NCBI GenBank assembly: GCA_949291395.1
Contig: CASEVW010000185.1
Coordinates: 1 to 44,920 of the forward strand
Length of the DNA: 44,920 nt
Direction: 5' to 3'
From: an uncultured Oscillospiraceae bacterium
Lineage (GTDB): Bacteria; Bacillota; Clostridia; Oscillospirales; Ruminococcaceae
A program made the translations under genes and the position numbers. Shown here piece after piece: positions 1 to 7,814 of the stretch. Below the pieces are notes generated by a model. The model had not been told where the DNA came from, searched no databases, and was given only the letters and a program-made list of their open reading frames with translations. Position 1 is the first letter of the stretch. Each line of letters starts with the position of its first letter.

Positions 1-108
1 CAATTACTAATGGGGAGCCGGATACTTCGAGAGGAGTAAGTCCGGTTCCGAGGGAGGGAGTAGGAAACCTACCGCCAACGGCGGCAAGGCGCCTTTACCC
101 TACCCTAC
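1..108 (+). mobile_element. Group II intron, 3' end (domains V and VI)
   Basis: Positions 15-48 fold as a 34-nt group II domain V. The lower 8-bp stem pairs 15-22 with 41-48 and includes the G-U pair at G17-T46. The catalytic AGC triad is at 16-18, there is a two-base AG bulge at 39-40, and an upper 6-bp stem is capped by a GAGA tetraloop at 29-32. Positions 49-108 fit domain VI: AGGG at 51-54 and 55-58 pair with CCCT at 103-106 and 98-101, leaving A102 bulged as the branch point. The intron then ends CCCTAC at 108, which puts the branch A 7 nt from the 3' splice site, as is usual. The rest of the intron and any reverse transcriptase lie outside the window. The element sits just beyond the stop codon of the minus-strand FAD oxidoreductase gene. 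Confidence 0.85.
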
Positions 109-122
109 GCCGCTTTGGCGTT

Positions 123-1487
123 TCAGCCGGCGTATTCTTCCAAAAACGCGCCGTTCTCCTTTAAGGTCTGGCGCAAAAGGTCCGTATCCAGCCTGTTGAC
201 CGGCTGGCCGGTGGCCGCGCTTTGGGCCGCCGCCGTGCCTGCGGCCTGGGCCGCAGCCATCACGATGGGGGTGACGCGGATGGCCGCGCAGGCCTCGTGG
301 CTGGTGCTGATGCACCGCCCCGCCACGATCAGGTTCTCGATCTGGCTGGTCACCAGGCAGCGGTACGGGATGGAATACCAGCTGCCCGGCTTCAAAAAGC
401 GGTGTTTCATGGCGGCGCCGTCCGGCGAATGCACGTCGATGGGATATCCGCCCATGGCGATGGCATCCGGGAACATCTTGTTTTGCAGCAGGTCGTCCGC
501 CGTCAGCTTGTAGATGCCGTCGATCTTCCGGCTTTCCCGCACGCCGATGTGGGGTCCGGTGGTGAGGATGTAGCAGTGCTCAAACCCCGGGATGTACTTT
601 TTCATAAACGCCACGATCTGGTGGGCCTGGCGGCGGCCCTCCACCTCCGCCCAGGTCAGGTCAAAGGCGTTCACCGCCGATTTTTTGATGATGCGGGACA
701 TATTCAGGATAAACTCTCCCGGGTTGTTGGTCTCAAAGCAGAGCACCATATCCCGGTCCACATCAAACTCGCCCTTTCCCTTGGCGAGTTTGATAATGGA
801 ATACGCGCCCTGGATGCCCGCGCGAGGCAGCTGGCGCAGCCGGTCAAAGGGAATGGTGGGCAGCATATCGTCCTGGTGGGTCTGGACAAACTCGATCATT
901 TTGTCCCGATCCACATTGCCCACCTTGACGTTCATGCTCATGGGCTGGGCCAGATGGTCGCTCTCCCGTCCATAACAGGAGGGTACGCCCGCATGGGTAG
1001 CTAGGTCGGCGTCGGCGCTGCAGTCCAGGAACACCTTGCCGGTCACGTCAAAAAAGCCGTTTTTGGAATACAGGTGCACCTTCGTGATGGCCTGATCCTC
1101 GACCTCGCAGCCGGTGTACACGGTGTGGTACAGCAGCTGCACCCCGGCCTCCAGGGCCATGGTCTCCAGCACCAGCTTCATGCCCTCCGCATCGAAGGGG
1201 GTGATGCTGCTGGCATAGCCCACAAAATCCTCCATATGCCCCGGCGACAGGCCCAGCTCTTTCAGCCGCTCCACGATCTCATCCGGGATGCCCCGCACCA
1301 CCTGGGTCTGCCCGGCGTGGAAGGTCATCTGCGGCCCGGTGCCCGCCATGGTGAGCATGCCGCCCAGATAACCGTTCTGTTCCACCAGCAAAGTGGAAGC
1401 GCCCTGGCGGGCCGCCGCGATGGCTGCTACCGCACCCGCCGGGCCGCCGCCGATGATGACCACATCATAAGAAAGCATTTGATTCAT
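123..1487 (-). CDS. FAD-dependent oxidoreductase (FAD_oxidored family)
   Basis: A 454-residue flavoprotein. The N-terminal dinucleotide-binding motif GGGPAG is at residues 13-18 after a hydrophobic beta strand. A second FAD-contact motif near residue 390 (VAGRCISTSHEA) is characteristic of this family. There is no signal peptide, so it should be cytosolic. The family oxidises or reduces varied organic substrates and the specific reaction cannot be read from sequence. AGGAGG lies 7 nt before the ATG. The start codon overlaps the stop of the upstream HExxH gene by 4 bp (ATGA), so the two are probably translationally coupled. It is the last gene of the ROK-led operon. A short inverted repeat (CGCC/GGCG, 108-120) follows the stop and abuts the group II intron, so the original terminator may have been disturbed. 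Confidence 0.85.
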   Translation of the reverse strand: MNQMLSYDVVIIGGGPAGAVAAIAAARQGASTLLVEQNGYLGGMLTMAGTGPQMTFHAGQTQVVRGIPDEIVERLKELGLSPGHMEDFVGYASSITPFDAEGMKLVLETMALEAGVQLLYHTVYTGCEVEDQAITKVHLYSKNGFFDVTGKVFLDCSADADLATHAGVPSCYGRESDHLAQPMSMNVKVGNVDRDKMIEFVQTHQDDMLPTIPFDRLRQLPRAGIQGAYSIIKLAKGKGEFDVDRDMVLCFETNNPGEFILNMSRIIKKSAVNAFDLTWAEVEGRRQAHQIVAFMKKYIPGFEHCYILTTGPHIGVRESRKIDGIYKLTADDLLQNKMFPDAIAMGGYPIDVHSPDGAAMKHRFLKPGSWYSIPYRCLVTSQIENLIVAGRCISTSHEACAAIRVTPIVMAAAQAAGTAAAQSAATGQPVNRLDTDLLRQTLKENGAFLEEYAG

Positions 1488-2041
1488 TGCCTTTCCTCCT
1501 GTTGCTGTGCAAGTTCATAATAGGTCCGCGCAAAGGCGTGGGCCCCGATCTCTGACAATGCCCGGATGCCCGTTTTCCCGATGGACAGCGGCCCCAGCCG
1601 CAGCATCGGCACCTGATAGTCCCGGCTGGTGAGGCCCAGCTTGGTCCATTCCAGAAAATGAAAATATTCGTGGCTCAAGATCAGATTTTCCGCCGTGCGG
1701 CGGTCCATCCCGTTTTGCTGTGCCCACAGGTCGATGGACTTCACATAGAGGTTCACCACGCTCTGGCCGGAAATATAGTCGCTGAAATAGCGCTGGCCTC
1801 CGGCCACATAATCCACGTCCTTTTCCAGCAGCTTTAAGCCGCTGGCCCGGGCAATGGCAAAAAAATCGGTGGAGCCGTTCTGCTCCTGAAACACCCGGCG
1901 GGCCGCGTCACAGCCCTTCTGCCAGGCCATTTCCACAATGCGCTCCCGGTCCTGTTCCGGGATCCGATCGTAGCACAGGTCATAGGACAATTCCTGCTGC
2001 GCCAGTTCCCGGCCGGGAAACGGCAAACTGAAATCCGGCAT
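1484..2041 (-). CDS. HExxH zinc-metallopeptidase-like protein (ImmA/IrrE-like)
   Basis: 185 residues. HEYFH at residues 124-128 is a zinc-metallopeptidase signature, and Glu164 in SEIGAHAF is a possible third ligand. The layout (an all-alpha start, then HExxH about 60 residues from the C terminus) resembles ImmA/IrrE-type domains, but I see no DNA-binding domain. There is no signal peptide, so it should be cytosolic. A GAGGAG ribosome binding site precedes the ATG. It is 22 bp downstream of the hydantoinase gene and overlaps the oxidoreductase gene by 4 bp, so it belongs to the operon. Its role there is unknown: it could be a protease acting on a pathway protein or a repurposed hydrolase fold. 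Confidence 0.65.
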   Translation of the reverse strand: MPDFSLPFPGRELAQQELSYDLCYDRIPEQDRERIVEMAWQKGCDAARRVFQEQNGSTDFFAIARASGLKLLEKDVDYVAGGQRYFSDYISGQSVVNLYVKSIDLWAQQNGMDRRTAENLILSHEYFHFLEWTKLGLTSRDYQVPMLRLGPLSIGKTGIRALSEIGAHAFARTYYELAQQQEERQ

Positions 2042-2063
2042 GCGCTCTTCTCCTCTTTTATGG

Positions 2064-4214
2064 TCAGGTATCCACCCGCTTGGTGGCCGCCAGGATCAGC
2101 GGCTCCTGCTGGCCGCAGCCCGCCAGCTCCACATTGCCCAGGCTGACGATCTGCTCCGGGCTCTGCATGCCGGACAGGTCGATGATGCGCTTGCCCAGCA
2201 CCACATACATGTTGGGCAGGTTGGTGCCGCCGTCGTTGTAGACGGTCAGCTCTTCCAGCAGCCAGTCCAGGTCATTTTGCCAGGTGCCCACCGTGCTCTG
2301 GCGTACCAGGGCGTTGTTCTTTTGCAGGCGGATCACGCCTTCCTCGTCCACCAGGCGCAGCTGCTTGACGCTTTTCTTCATCAGGCCAAACAGCCTTTTC
2401 TCCACCTTTTCACACTGCACCGCCGTCATGGAGCCGTTGCGGGCCACCACCGACAGCTCGCTCACAGGGGCGTTCAGGTTTTCCGCCACCACCTTGAGCA
2501 GTTCCTCTTCGCTCAGCGCCTTATGCAGCCTGTCCTTGCTGCGCAGCTCCGTTGCGCCCACCGCAACGGCCCGCACGATGTTGCGCTGGGTGTCCACTTC
2601 CACGCTGACCTCCACCGTGCCGGGGGCGGCGCCGTTTTGGATCGCTTTCAGCTCCGCCTCACGCCGCACGCTGATGATATCGTCCTGCGTGGGGTTGGTC
2701 ACGCTGCGCTCCACCATGTCCCGCACCATGGCCAGCGCCACGCCGATGGTGGAAATGACCGGCGCGTTTTTGGCAAGATGGTGTTTGTGCTGCATAGTCT
2801 CGGCCAGATGGGGCACCACGGCAGCCGCGCCGCCGCCGCCGCCCACGAAGATCGTGGTGCGGGGGTCCATTTTATAGTCTTTCATCAGCTGGCTGGCCAC
2901 CTTGCTGTTTTTTGCCGCCGCATAATCCAGCACCTTGCGGGCCGCCTCTTCCACCGTGCAGCCCATGCTGTCTGCCAGAGGCTGCCAGGCCTTGCGGGCC
3001 GCCTCCACGTTGCCGTAGGCATAGTCTTCCGGGCGCACATAGCCCGCAATGTTCGCCGCGCCCGCCATGGTCAGCGAGACCCGCACGCCGCCCGCGCACT
3101 CGATGCAGGCGTATTCCGGATCGGTGGGGGTAGGCTTCACCGTGGTGAGCCGGGGCTCCACGATCTTGTCCGGGTCGGTGTAGACCTCGTAATCCAAACC
3201 GGCGATGTGGGCGCTGCGGGGGCCGGTGTCCACCGCTTTGCCGTCCCGGATCTGCACCATGGAACCGCCGCCGATGCCCACGGTACGTACGTCCAGGCTG
3301 TTCAGATAGGTCTTATGGCCGCCCACTTCGGCGTATTGAACCATGACCTTGCCGTCTTTCACGCAGGAAATATCGGTGGAGGTGCCGCCCACCTCGAAGA
3401 AGATGCCGTCGGTGAGCTTTTCATACATCAGCGCGCCTGCCACGCCCGCCGCCGGGCCGGACAAAATGGTCAGGATGGGCCGGTTGCGCACCTCGTCCAC
3501 CGTCATAACGCCGCCGTCGCACCGCATCACCATCAGGGGGCTCTGGATATCGGCACCTTTGATGCTCTGTTCGGTCATGTTGGCGGCTTCCAGCATTTTG
3601 GGCATGATACTGGCATTCACCACCGCCGTGCGGGTGCGGATCTTCAGCCCGTACAGCTTTGAGATGTCGTTGGTGGCTGTGGCGGGCAGGCCGTGTTCGC
3701 TGCACACTTTCACCGCCAGATTCTCGTTGGTGGGGTCGTCCACGCTAAAAGCCTCCGCCGCCACGATGCTGGTGCACTGCTGGCTTTTGAGCTTTTCCAC
3801 CGCCTGGTTGATGGCGGCTTCCACATCACCCGCCGCAGTGTCCACATATTCGTTGCAGGAAACCAGGTATTTGCCGGGGGCAAGCTCGATGTCGCCCATG
3901 GTGGTATCGCCCTTGCTCTTCGCGCCCTGCAGGCCGCTGCCCAGCGTGATCACGCCTACCTTCGCCACATCGCCCTCCAGCAGGGCGTTGGTGGCCTGGG
4001 TGGTGCCGTGGGCGATGAAGACCACGTCCTCCGGCTTGATACTGCACTGCTCCATGACCTTGTGCAGCACCTGCACGATGCCGGCCGCCACGCCCTCCTT
4101 TGCGGTGTGGGTGGTGGGAACTTTCACCGTGCCGATCAGCTCGTAGGTGTCGTTGTCAATGGCGACGGCATCGGTAAAGGTGCCGCCCACGTCTATGCCA
4201 ATGCGGACTTTCAT
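2064..4214 (-). CDS. Hydantoinase/oxoprolinase family protein (HyuA-type)
   Basis: 716 residues. The N terminus carries the ASKHA-type nucleotide-binding motif DVGGTFTD (residues 8-15), followed by AHGTTQATNALLEG and FEVGGTSTD, all hallmarks of the hydantoinase A/5-oxoprolinase/acetophenone carboxylase A group. These enzymes use ATP to open a cyclic amide or to activate a ketone. The length fits HyuA subunits of about 700 residues. No separate HyuB-like partner is present in the operon, which is unusual because many family members work as A/B pairs. The C-terminal 150 residues are less typical. GGAGG precedes the ATG. Substrate unknown. Confidence 0.85.
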   Translation of the reverse strand: MKVRIGIDVGGTFTDAVAIDNDTYELIGTVKVPTTHTAKEGVAAGIVQVLHKVMEQCSIKPEDVVFIAHGTTQATNALLEGDVAKVGVITLGSGLQGAKSKGDTTMGDIELAPGKYLVSCNEYVDTAAGDVEAAINQAVEKLKSQQCTSIVAAEAFSVDDPTNENLAVKVCSEHGLPATATNDISKLYGLKIRTRTAVVNASIMPKMLEAANMTEQSIKGADIQSPLMVMRCDGGVMTVDEVRNRPILTILSGPAAGVAGALMYEKLTDGIFFEVGGTSTDISCVKDGKVMVQYAEVGGHKTYLNSLDVRTVGIGGGSMVQIRDGKAVDTGPRSAHIAGLDYEVYTDPDKIVEPRLTTVKPTPTDPEYACIECAGGVRVSLTMAGAANIAGYVRPEDYAYGNVEAARKAWQPLADSMGCTVEEAARKVLDYAAAKNSKVASQLMKDYKMDPRTTIFVGGGGGAAAVVPHLAETMQHKHHLAKNAPVISTIGVALAMVRDMVERSVTNPTQDDIISVRREAELKAIQNGAAPGTVEVSVEVDTQRNIVRAVAVGATELRSKDRLHKALSEEELLKVVAENLNAPVSELSVVARNGSMTAVQCEKVEKRLFGLMKKSVKQLRLVDEEGVIRLQKNNALVRQSTVGTWQNDLDWLLEELTVYNDGGTNLPNMYVVLGKRIIDLSGMQSPEQIVSLGNVELAGCGQQEPLILAATKRVDT

Positions 4215-4279
4215 GATTTGTATCCTCCTGTTGTTTGTATTGTGGCATTGCTCTGCCCGGTGTCCATGGAAGATCTCAG

Positions 4280-4342
4280 CCCGCAGCGTTTTTTCTGCGG
4301 GTTCAGATCCTCAATGGAGCGGGCGCTGCGCGTGGCGCCCGC
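4280..4342 (-). promoter_or_regulatory. Two intercistronic hairpins between permease and hydantoinase genes
   Basis: Two perfect inverted repeats lie in the 144-bp gap: CCCGCAG (4280-4286) with CTGCGGG (4295-4301), and GCGGGCGC (4319-4326) with GCGCCCGC (4335-4342). On the transcribed minus strand neither is followed by a T-run, so they are not good rho-independent terminators. They may protect the upstream mRNA end or lower downstream expression. Confidence 0.6.
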
Positions 4343-4358
4343 TTTTGGGGAAAGAGGA

Positions 4359-5660
4359 TCAGAAGTACAGCACCGCGCTGATGATCACGCCGAGAACGGC
4401 GATGACCCACAGGTAGGGCAGCAGCTTCTTGGTAACGCCGTTCACGTCCACTTCCACGAAGTTGGCGGTCCAGACGTTCTGAGTGTTGGTGGGGTCACCG
4501 CAGCCCTGGATACGCTCGGCAGCCAGGAACGCGCCCATGACCGCCAGCGGGGTGAGGGTGCCCAGACCGATGACCAGGGCGGCAATGCCGCTGCCCAGGC
4601 CAAACAGGTTCATGGGGCCGCGGTACAGTGCCAGAGGCGCCAGCAGGCTGAAGAAGATGATGTAGCCGACCTTGCTGGAGGGGATGACCGTTAGCAGGAA
4701 GGGGTTCAGCACCTCGGTGACCATGGGATGGGTCACGGCCAGATACAGGATGCCGATGCCGATCATCAGGATGATGGCGGGGCCGCCGTCGGTGATGCCA
4801 TCATAGCAGGTCTTGACCAACAGGTTCATGGCCTTGGAGAAGCTCTTGGAGGTGAACACCAGGATCCACAGGATGCCGACCATAAATGCCGGGCAAACGG
4901 GGAACTTGAATACTGCCACCAGGATGATGGGGATCAGCGGGGTGATCATGGCCAGCACGCCCCGCACCCCGGTGAGCTGCTTGGTGGGCTTGGTGTCCTG
5001 CACAGGAGCGGAAAACGCGAACTTTACGCCGTTGCGCTTGAACTCCACGAACACCAGGACCAGGGTGGCGATGAAAGTGGCTACCAGCATGTAGATCTCA
5101 AAGCTCTTGATCTGCTCGATGTCCAGATTGAAGATGCTGGAGAAGGTCTTCCAGTTGGCGATGTTGAAAGTAAGGCCGGTGGTGAATGCCATCAGGAAAA
5201 TGCAGGCCGCGCTCATGGCCGGCACACCGACAGACAGCAGGATGGGCAGCACGATGGAGCCCACCATGATGATGGAACCCAAGCCGCTCAGGGTGGTGAA
5301 CAGGATCGCACAGGCCACCACCATGATGAGGGTCACGATCAGGGGGCGGTCGCCGCCCAGCTCGGCACTCTTCTTGATGATGTTCTCGGTCACGCCGGTC
5401 TTGTTCATCAGCTGGCCCAGCCAGGCGCCAAAGACCACCGCCATAATGGCGCTGCCCATGCGCACGGTACCAGCTTCCAGAACCGACTGCAGCCAGCCGA
5501 TCTCAACGCCCTCGGCGTTCTGACCAACGGCGGGCACGCCAGCAATGATGCAGATCACCACTGCCATCAGCGGCAGCGCCAGCAGAGTGGGGATCTTTTT
5601 TGTCATCATAAGCGCCGCAATGATGACAAACGCCACGATAATAAGACAGCCTTGTATCAT
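4359..5660 (-). CDS. Ion-transporter-superfamily permease (GntP/CitMHS-like)
   Basis: 433 residues, almost wholly hydrophobic with about 11-12 membrane segments. The pattern of two homologous halves with small-residue hairpins (for example TLSGLGSIIMVGS) fits secondary carboxylate/sugar-acid transporters of the ion transporter superfamily. It probably imports the organic acid or cyclic substrate used by the operon enzymes. The ATG at 5660 follows AAAGGAG with good spacing. It sits between the TIM-barrel and hydantoinase genes, all co-directional. The exact subfamily and substrate are not determined. Confidence 0.7.
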   Translation of the reverse strand: MIQGCLIIVAFVIIAALMMTKKIPTLLALPLMAVVICIIAGVPAVGQNAEGVEIGWLQSVLEAGTVRMGSAIMAVVFGAWLGQLMNKTGVTENIIKKSAELGGDRPLIVTLIMVVACAILFTTLSGLGSIIMVGSIVLPILLSVGVPAMSAACIFLMAFTTGLTFNIANWKTFSSIFNLDIEQIKSFEIYMLVATFIATLVLVFVEFKRNGVKFAFSAPVQDTKPTKQLTGVRGVLAMITPLIPIILVAVFKFPVCPAFMVGILWILVFTSKSFSKAMNLLVKTCYDGITDGGPAIILMIGIGILYLAVTHPMVTEVLNPFLLTVIPSSKVGYIIFFSLLAPLALYRGPMNLFGLGSGIAALVIGLGTLTPLAVMGAFLAAERIQGCGDPTNTQNVWTANFVEVDVNGVTKKLLPYLWVIAVLGVIISAVLYF

Positions 5661-5715
5661 AGATTACACTCCTTTATTGATGTATAGCAGGAGACGCGCC
5701 TCCCGCGGGATCACG

Positions 5716-6411
5716 TTACAATGCCTCCACGGCTTCCCGGAAAGCGGCGGTGGCCGCTTTCACCCGCTCGGGGCCGGGCTCTTTGCCCATGACCACCGCA
5801 CCGATCATCACCGCTTTGCAGCCAGCGCCATACAGGTGCTTGACCTCGCTGGGTTTGATCTTGCGCTGTGTGGGGATCAGGCAGGGCTTTCCGGTCTTTT
5901 CCACAATGTCGGAATACCGCAGGATATCAGCAAAGTTCAGGTCGGTGCCGTAATTTTCGCCCGGCTGCACCGAGCACTCCAGCACGTCGATGGCGCTGCG
6001 GCGAACCGCATCCAGCGTGTTCTGGTTGTAGGTATAGTCGATGGCCGCCATTTTGGTGAGCACCGTGCTCTCCATCATATGGCAGGGCAGATGATGGGTG
6101 TAGGCGCTGAAAAAGCCCAGGCCCATCTGCTCCAGCTCCCGGCGTTCCTCCTCGTTGATGAAGGCGTCTTCCCCGCCGGGCACCAGGCCCACCGGCACAT
6201 CGCCGCACAGGGCGATCAGTTCTTTCAGGAACTGCCGGTTCTCGGCGAAAGTGCCGAAGGTGTGCCCGCTGGCCCGATGCCACACGTTGCAGTGCACCTT
6301 CACGGCCTGCGCACCGCCTTCCAGCGCAGCCTGCGCCAGCTTCAAATCGTTGGAGGGCAGGCTGACCACCAGAGAGAACTTGTTCTGCGTGATGATCTGC
6401 TTAAAGTTCAT
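5716..6411 (-). CDS. TIM-barrel protein, ribulose-phosphate-binding-barrel-like
   Basis: 231 residues with alternating beta/alpha units. Late segments IPTQRKIKPSE and GAGCKAVMIGAVVMG resemble the phosphate-gripping loops of beta7/beta8 in small phosphate-binding barrels such as NanE or HisA. The early segment AVKVHCNVWHR and HHLPCH supply possible metal or acid/base residues. No named family is recognised with certainty. The second gene of the ROK operon, it follows an AAGGGG ribosome binding site. It could be an epimerase, aldolase or isomerase acting on a phosphorylated intermediate; that is inference only. Confidence 0.5.
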   Translation of the reverse strand: MNFKQIITQNKFSLVVSLPSNDLKLAQAALEGGAQAVKVHCNVWHRASGHTFGTFAENRQFLKELIALCGDVPVGLVPGGEDAFINEEERRELEQMGLGFFSAYTHHLPCHMMESTVLTKMAAIDYTYNQNTLDAVRRSAIDVLECSVQPGENYGTDLNFADILRYSDIVEKTGKPCLIPTQRKIKPSEVKHLYGAGCKAVMIGAVVMGKEPGPERVKAATAAFREAVEAL

Positions 6412-6428
6412 GGTTTCCCCTTCTTTCC

Positions 6429-6445
6429 GGGCAGCGGCGCTGCCC
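6429..6445 (-). promoter_or_regulatory. Intercistronic hairpin after the ROK gene
   Basis: GGGCAGC (6429-6435) pairs perfectly with GCTGCCC (6439-6445) across a 3-nt loop, between the repressor gene and the TIM-barrel gene. No T-run follows on the minus strand. It could separate repressor expression from that of the enzymes. Confidence 0.5.
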
Positions 6446-6476
6446 TTGGATGCAATGATTTATATGGTGCCGAAAC

Positions 6477-7532
6477 TTATCCGGCGCACAACACATTTTG
6501 CCGCACGTGGGCTGCCAGCATCTGGGCCATGTTACTGGGGCCGATGGGCTGGAGCGTTTCAAACCGGGGCGTCTTACCGGCCAGCTGCGCCTGCACACGG
6601 GCCTCCACCACTTCCACAAAGCCGCTCTTCTGGGCCGCGGGGCCGGACAAAAACACAATGTCCAGCGGGAACAGGATGCAGAGCAGCGCCGCCAGGCTGC
6701 CGATCTGCTGCGCCAAAAGCGCCAGGCGGTTCTCGCCTTTTGCGCTGGCTTGCGAAAGAGGCTGCTCTCCCGCTTTTTCACGCAGCATGGGAAGCGTTTC
6801 CGGCGGCAGCAGCGGCGTGATATCCGCACAGACCCCGTTTCTTAGGGGCACCGGCTTGCCCTGCACGGTGACGCTGGCCACCACGCTTGCCCCAATGGCA
6901 ATGTGGGCGCTGTTCGCCGCCTCGGCCTTTGCCGTCTGCATCGCCTGGGCCGCCGTGTAGTTTTGGCTGTATTCCTCCACCACCGGCACCCGGAACTGGG
7001 TGAACAGCGCCTCTTCCAGCGAGATGCTGGCTGAAGCAAAGCCGGTGGAGTACATCACGTTAAAATCACTGGCCCGCATGTCCTTTTGGAACAAAAGCCC
7101 GATGCCCAGCAGCCCGCCTTCCCGGATCCGCTCATGACCCATCTGATCGAACAGCGCCGAGGTGAGGGCCACCAGCAGGTCGTTGCCGGAAATATAATGG
7201 TCTGCCAGGTTCACGCAGGCCTGCTGGCCAAGGGCCAGATCAAACAGGGTAAGATCCGCGCCCTGGCGGCTGATCTCCGCAACGGCGATCACGCCCCGCT
7301 CCTTGTTTACGGTCAGCTCGGTGCGGCTGCGGCCCGCCGTGGACACCCGCACCCCGCTCTCGATCAAAAGGCCTTCCTCCAGCAGTTCCCCCACCAGGCT
7401 GGAGACCGTGCTGGGAGAAAGTTCTGTCTTTTTTGCGATCTCAATGCGAGACAGACTGCCCTCGTTTAAAACCGCCTGCATCACGATCTGTCGGTTGCGC
7501 CGTTTCATATCCTGTAAGCCACTTTTTTTCAT
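6477..7532 (-). CDS. ROK-family transcriptional regulator
   Basis: 351 residues. An N-terminal winged helix-turn-helix (residues about 13-65, with IEIAKKTELSPSTVSSLV as the recognition region) is followed by a ROK-like domain. The usual ROK zinc motif (CxCGxxGCxE) is absent and the sugar-kinase catalytic signature is degraded, so this is a regulator, not a kinase. It is the first gene of the minus-strand operon and lies directly downstream of a strong promoter overlapped by a palindromic operator, so autoregulation plus control of the five following genes is likely. The ligand is presumably the pathway substrate or an intermediate. Confidence 0.85.
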   Translation of the reverse strand: MKKSGLQDMKRRNRQIVMQAVLNEGSLSRIEIAKKTELSPSTVSSLVGELLEEGLLIESGVRVSTAGRSRTELTVNKERGVIAVAEISRQGADLTLFDLALGQQACVNLADHYISGNDLLVALTSALFDQMGHERIREGGLLGIGLLFQKDMRASDFNVMYSTGFASASISLEEALFTQFRVPVVEEYSQNYTAAQAMQTAKAEAANSAHIAIGASVVASVTVQGKPVPLRNGVCADITPLLPPETLPMLREKAGEQPLSQASAKGENRLALLAQQIGSLAALLCILFPLDIVFLSGPAAQKSGFVEVVEARVQAQLAGKTPRFETLQPIGPSNMAQMLAAHVRQNVLCAG

Positions 7533-7555
7533 TGTCTCTTCCTCATTTTCTCAGG

Positions 7556-7599
7556 CTTATTTCGGACTTCAAACTCATTTTTTCGGATTCCGAAATAAG
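7556..7599 (-). promoter_or_regulatory. Palindromic operator of the ROK regulator
   Basis: TTTCGGA-T-TCCGAAA (7581-7595) is a perfect 15-bp palindrome. Its outer half TCCGAAATAAG (7589-7599) is matched again by CTTATTTCGGA (7556-7566), giving three half-sites. The cluster covers the expected transcription start just downstream of the -10 box, as expected for a repressor site. Confidence 0.75.
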
Positions 7600-7608
7600 T
7601 ACAATCAA

Positions 7609-7637
7609 ACTATACCACTCTTGTTTTCGTTTTTCAA
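7609..7637 (-). promoter_or_regulatory. Sigma-A type promoter of the ROK-led operon
   Basis: On the minus strand TTGAAA (7637-7632) and TATAGT (7614-7609) are separated by exactly 17 bp. The predicted start near 7602 falls at the edge of the palindromic operator. Confidence 0.8.
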
Positions 7638-7720
7638 TGCAGCCCGTCCACTTTCTACATTTTTTCTATATGATCCTATCACTTTTTGTAAAATTCAACC
7701 ATAAGCGTTTACCTTTTCAC

Positions 7721-7761
7721 AAAAAAGCACCGGTTCTGCGCATTTCCACGCAAAAACCGGT
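7721..7761 (-). terminator. Rho-independent terminator of the 7815-8945 gene
   Basis: ACCGGTTCTGCG (7729-7740) pairs with CGCAAAAACCGGT (7749-7761). On the minus strand the stem is followed by a run of six T (7726-7721). An opposite-strand T-run also exists (7764-7770). Confidence 0.8.
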
Positions 7762-7814
7762 ACTCTTTTTTCGAAGTGATCTTAGCTGCCCTTGCAGCGC
7801 CGGGCGGCCGACCG

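Noticed and set aside
2040-3662. 540-residue open frame on the + strand opposite the hydantoinase gene
   Set aside because: It is His/Ala/Gly/Arg-rich, lacks a ribosome binding site and mirrors the GC-biased codons of the real gene. The same applies to the other long antisense frames at 14075-14962, 16486-17643, 24856-26376 and 28459-30411.
4280-4342. Hairpins as operon terminators
   Set aside because: No T-run on the minus strand, and both flanking genes are co-directional and share operon content.
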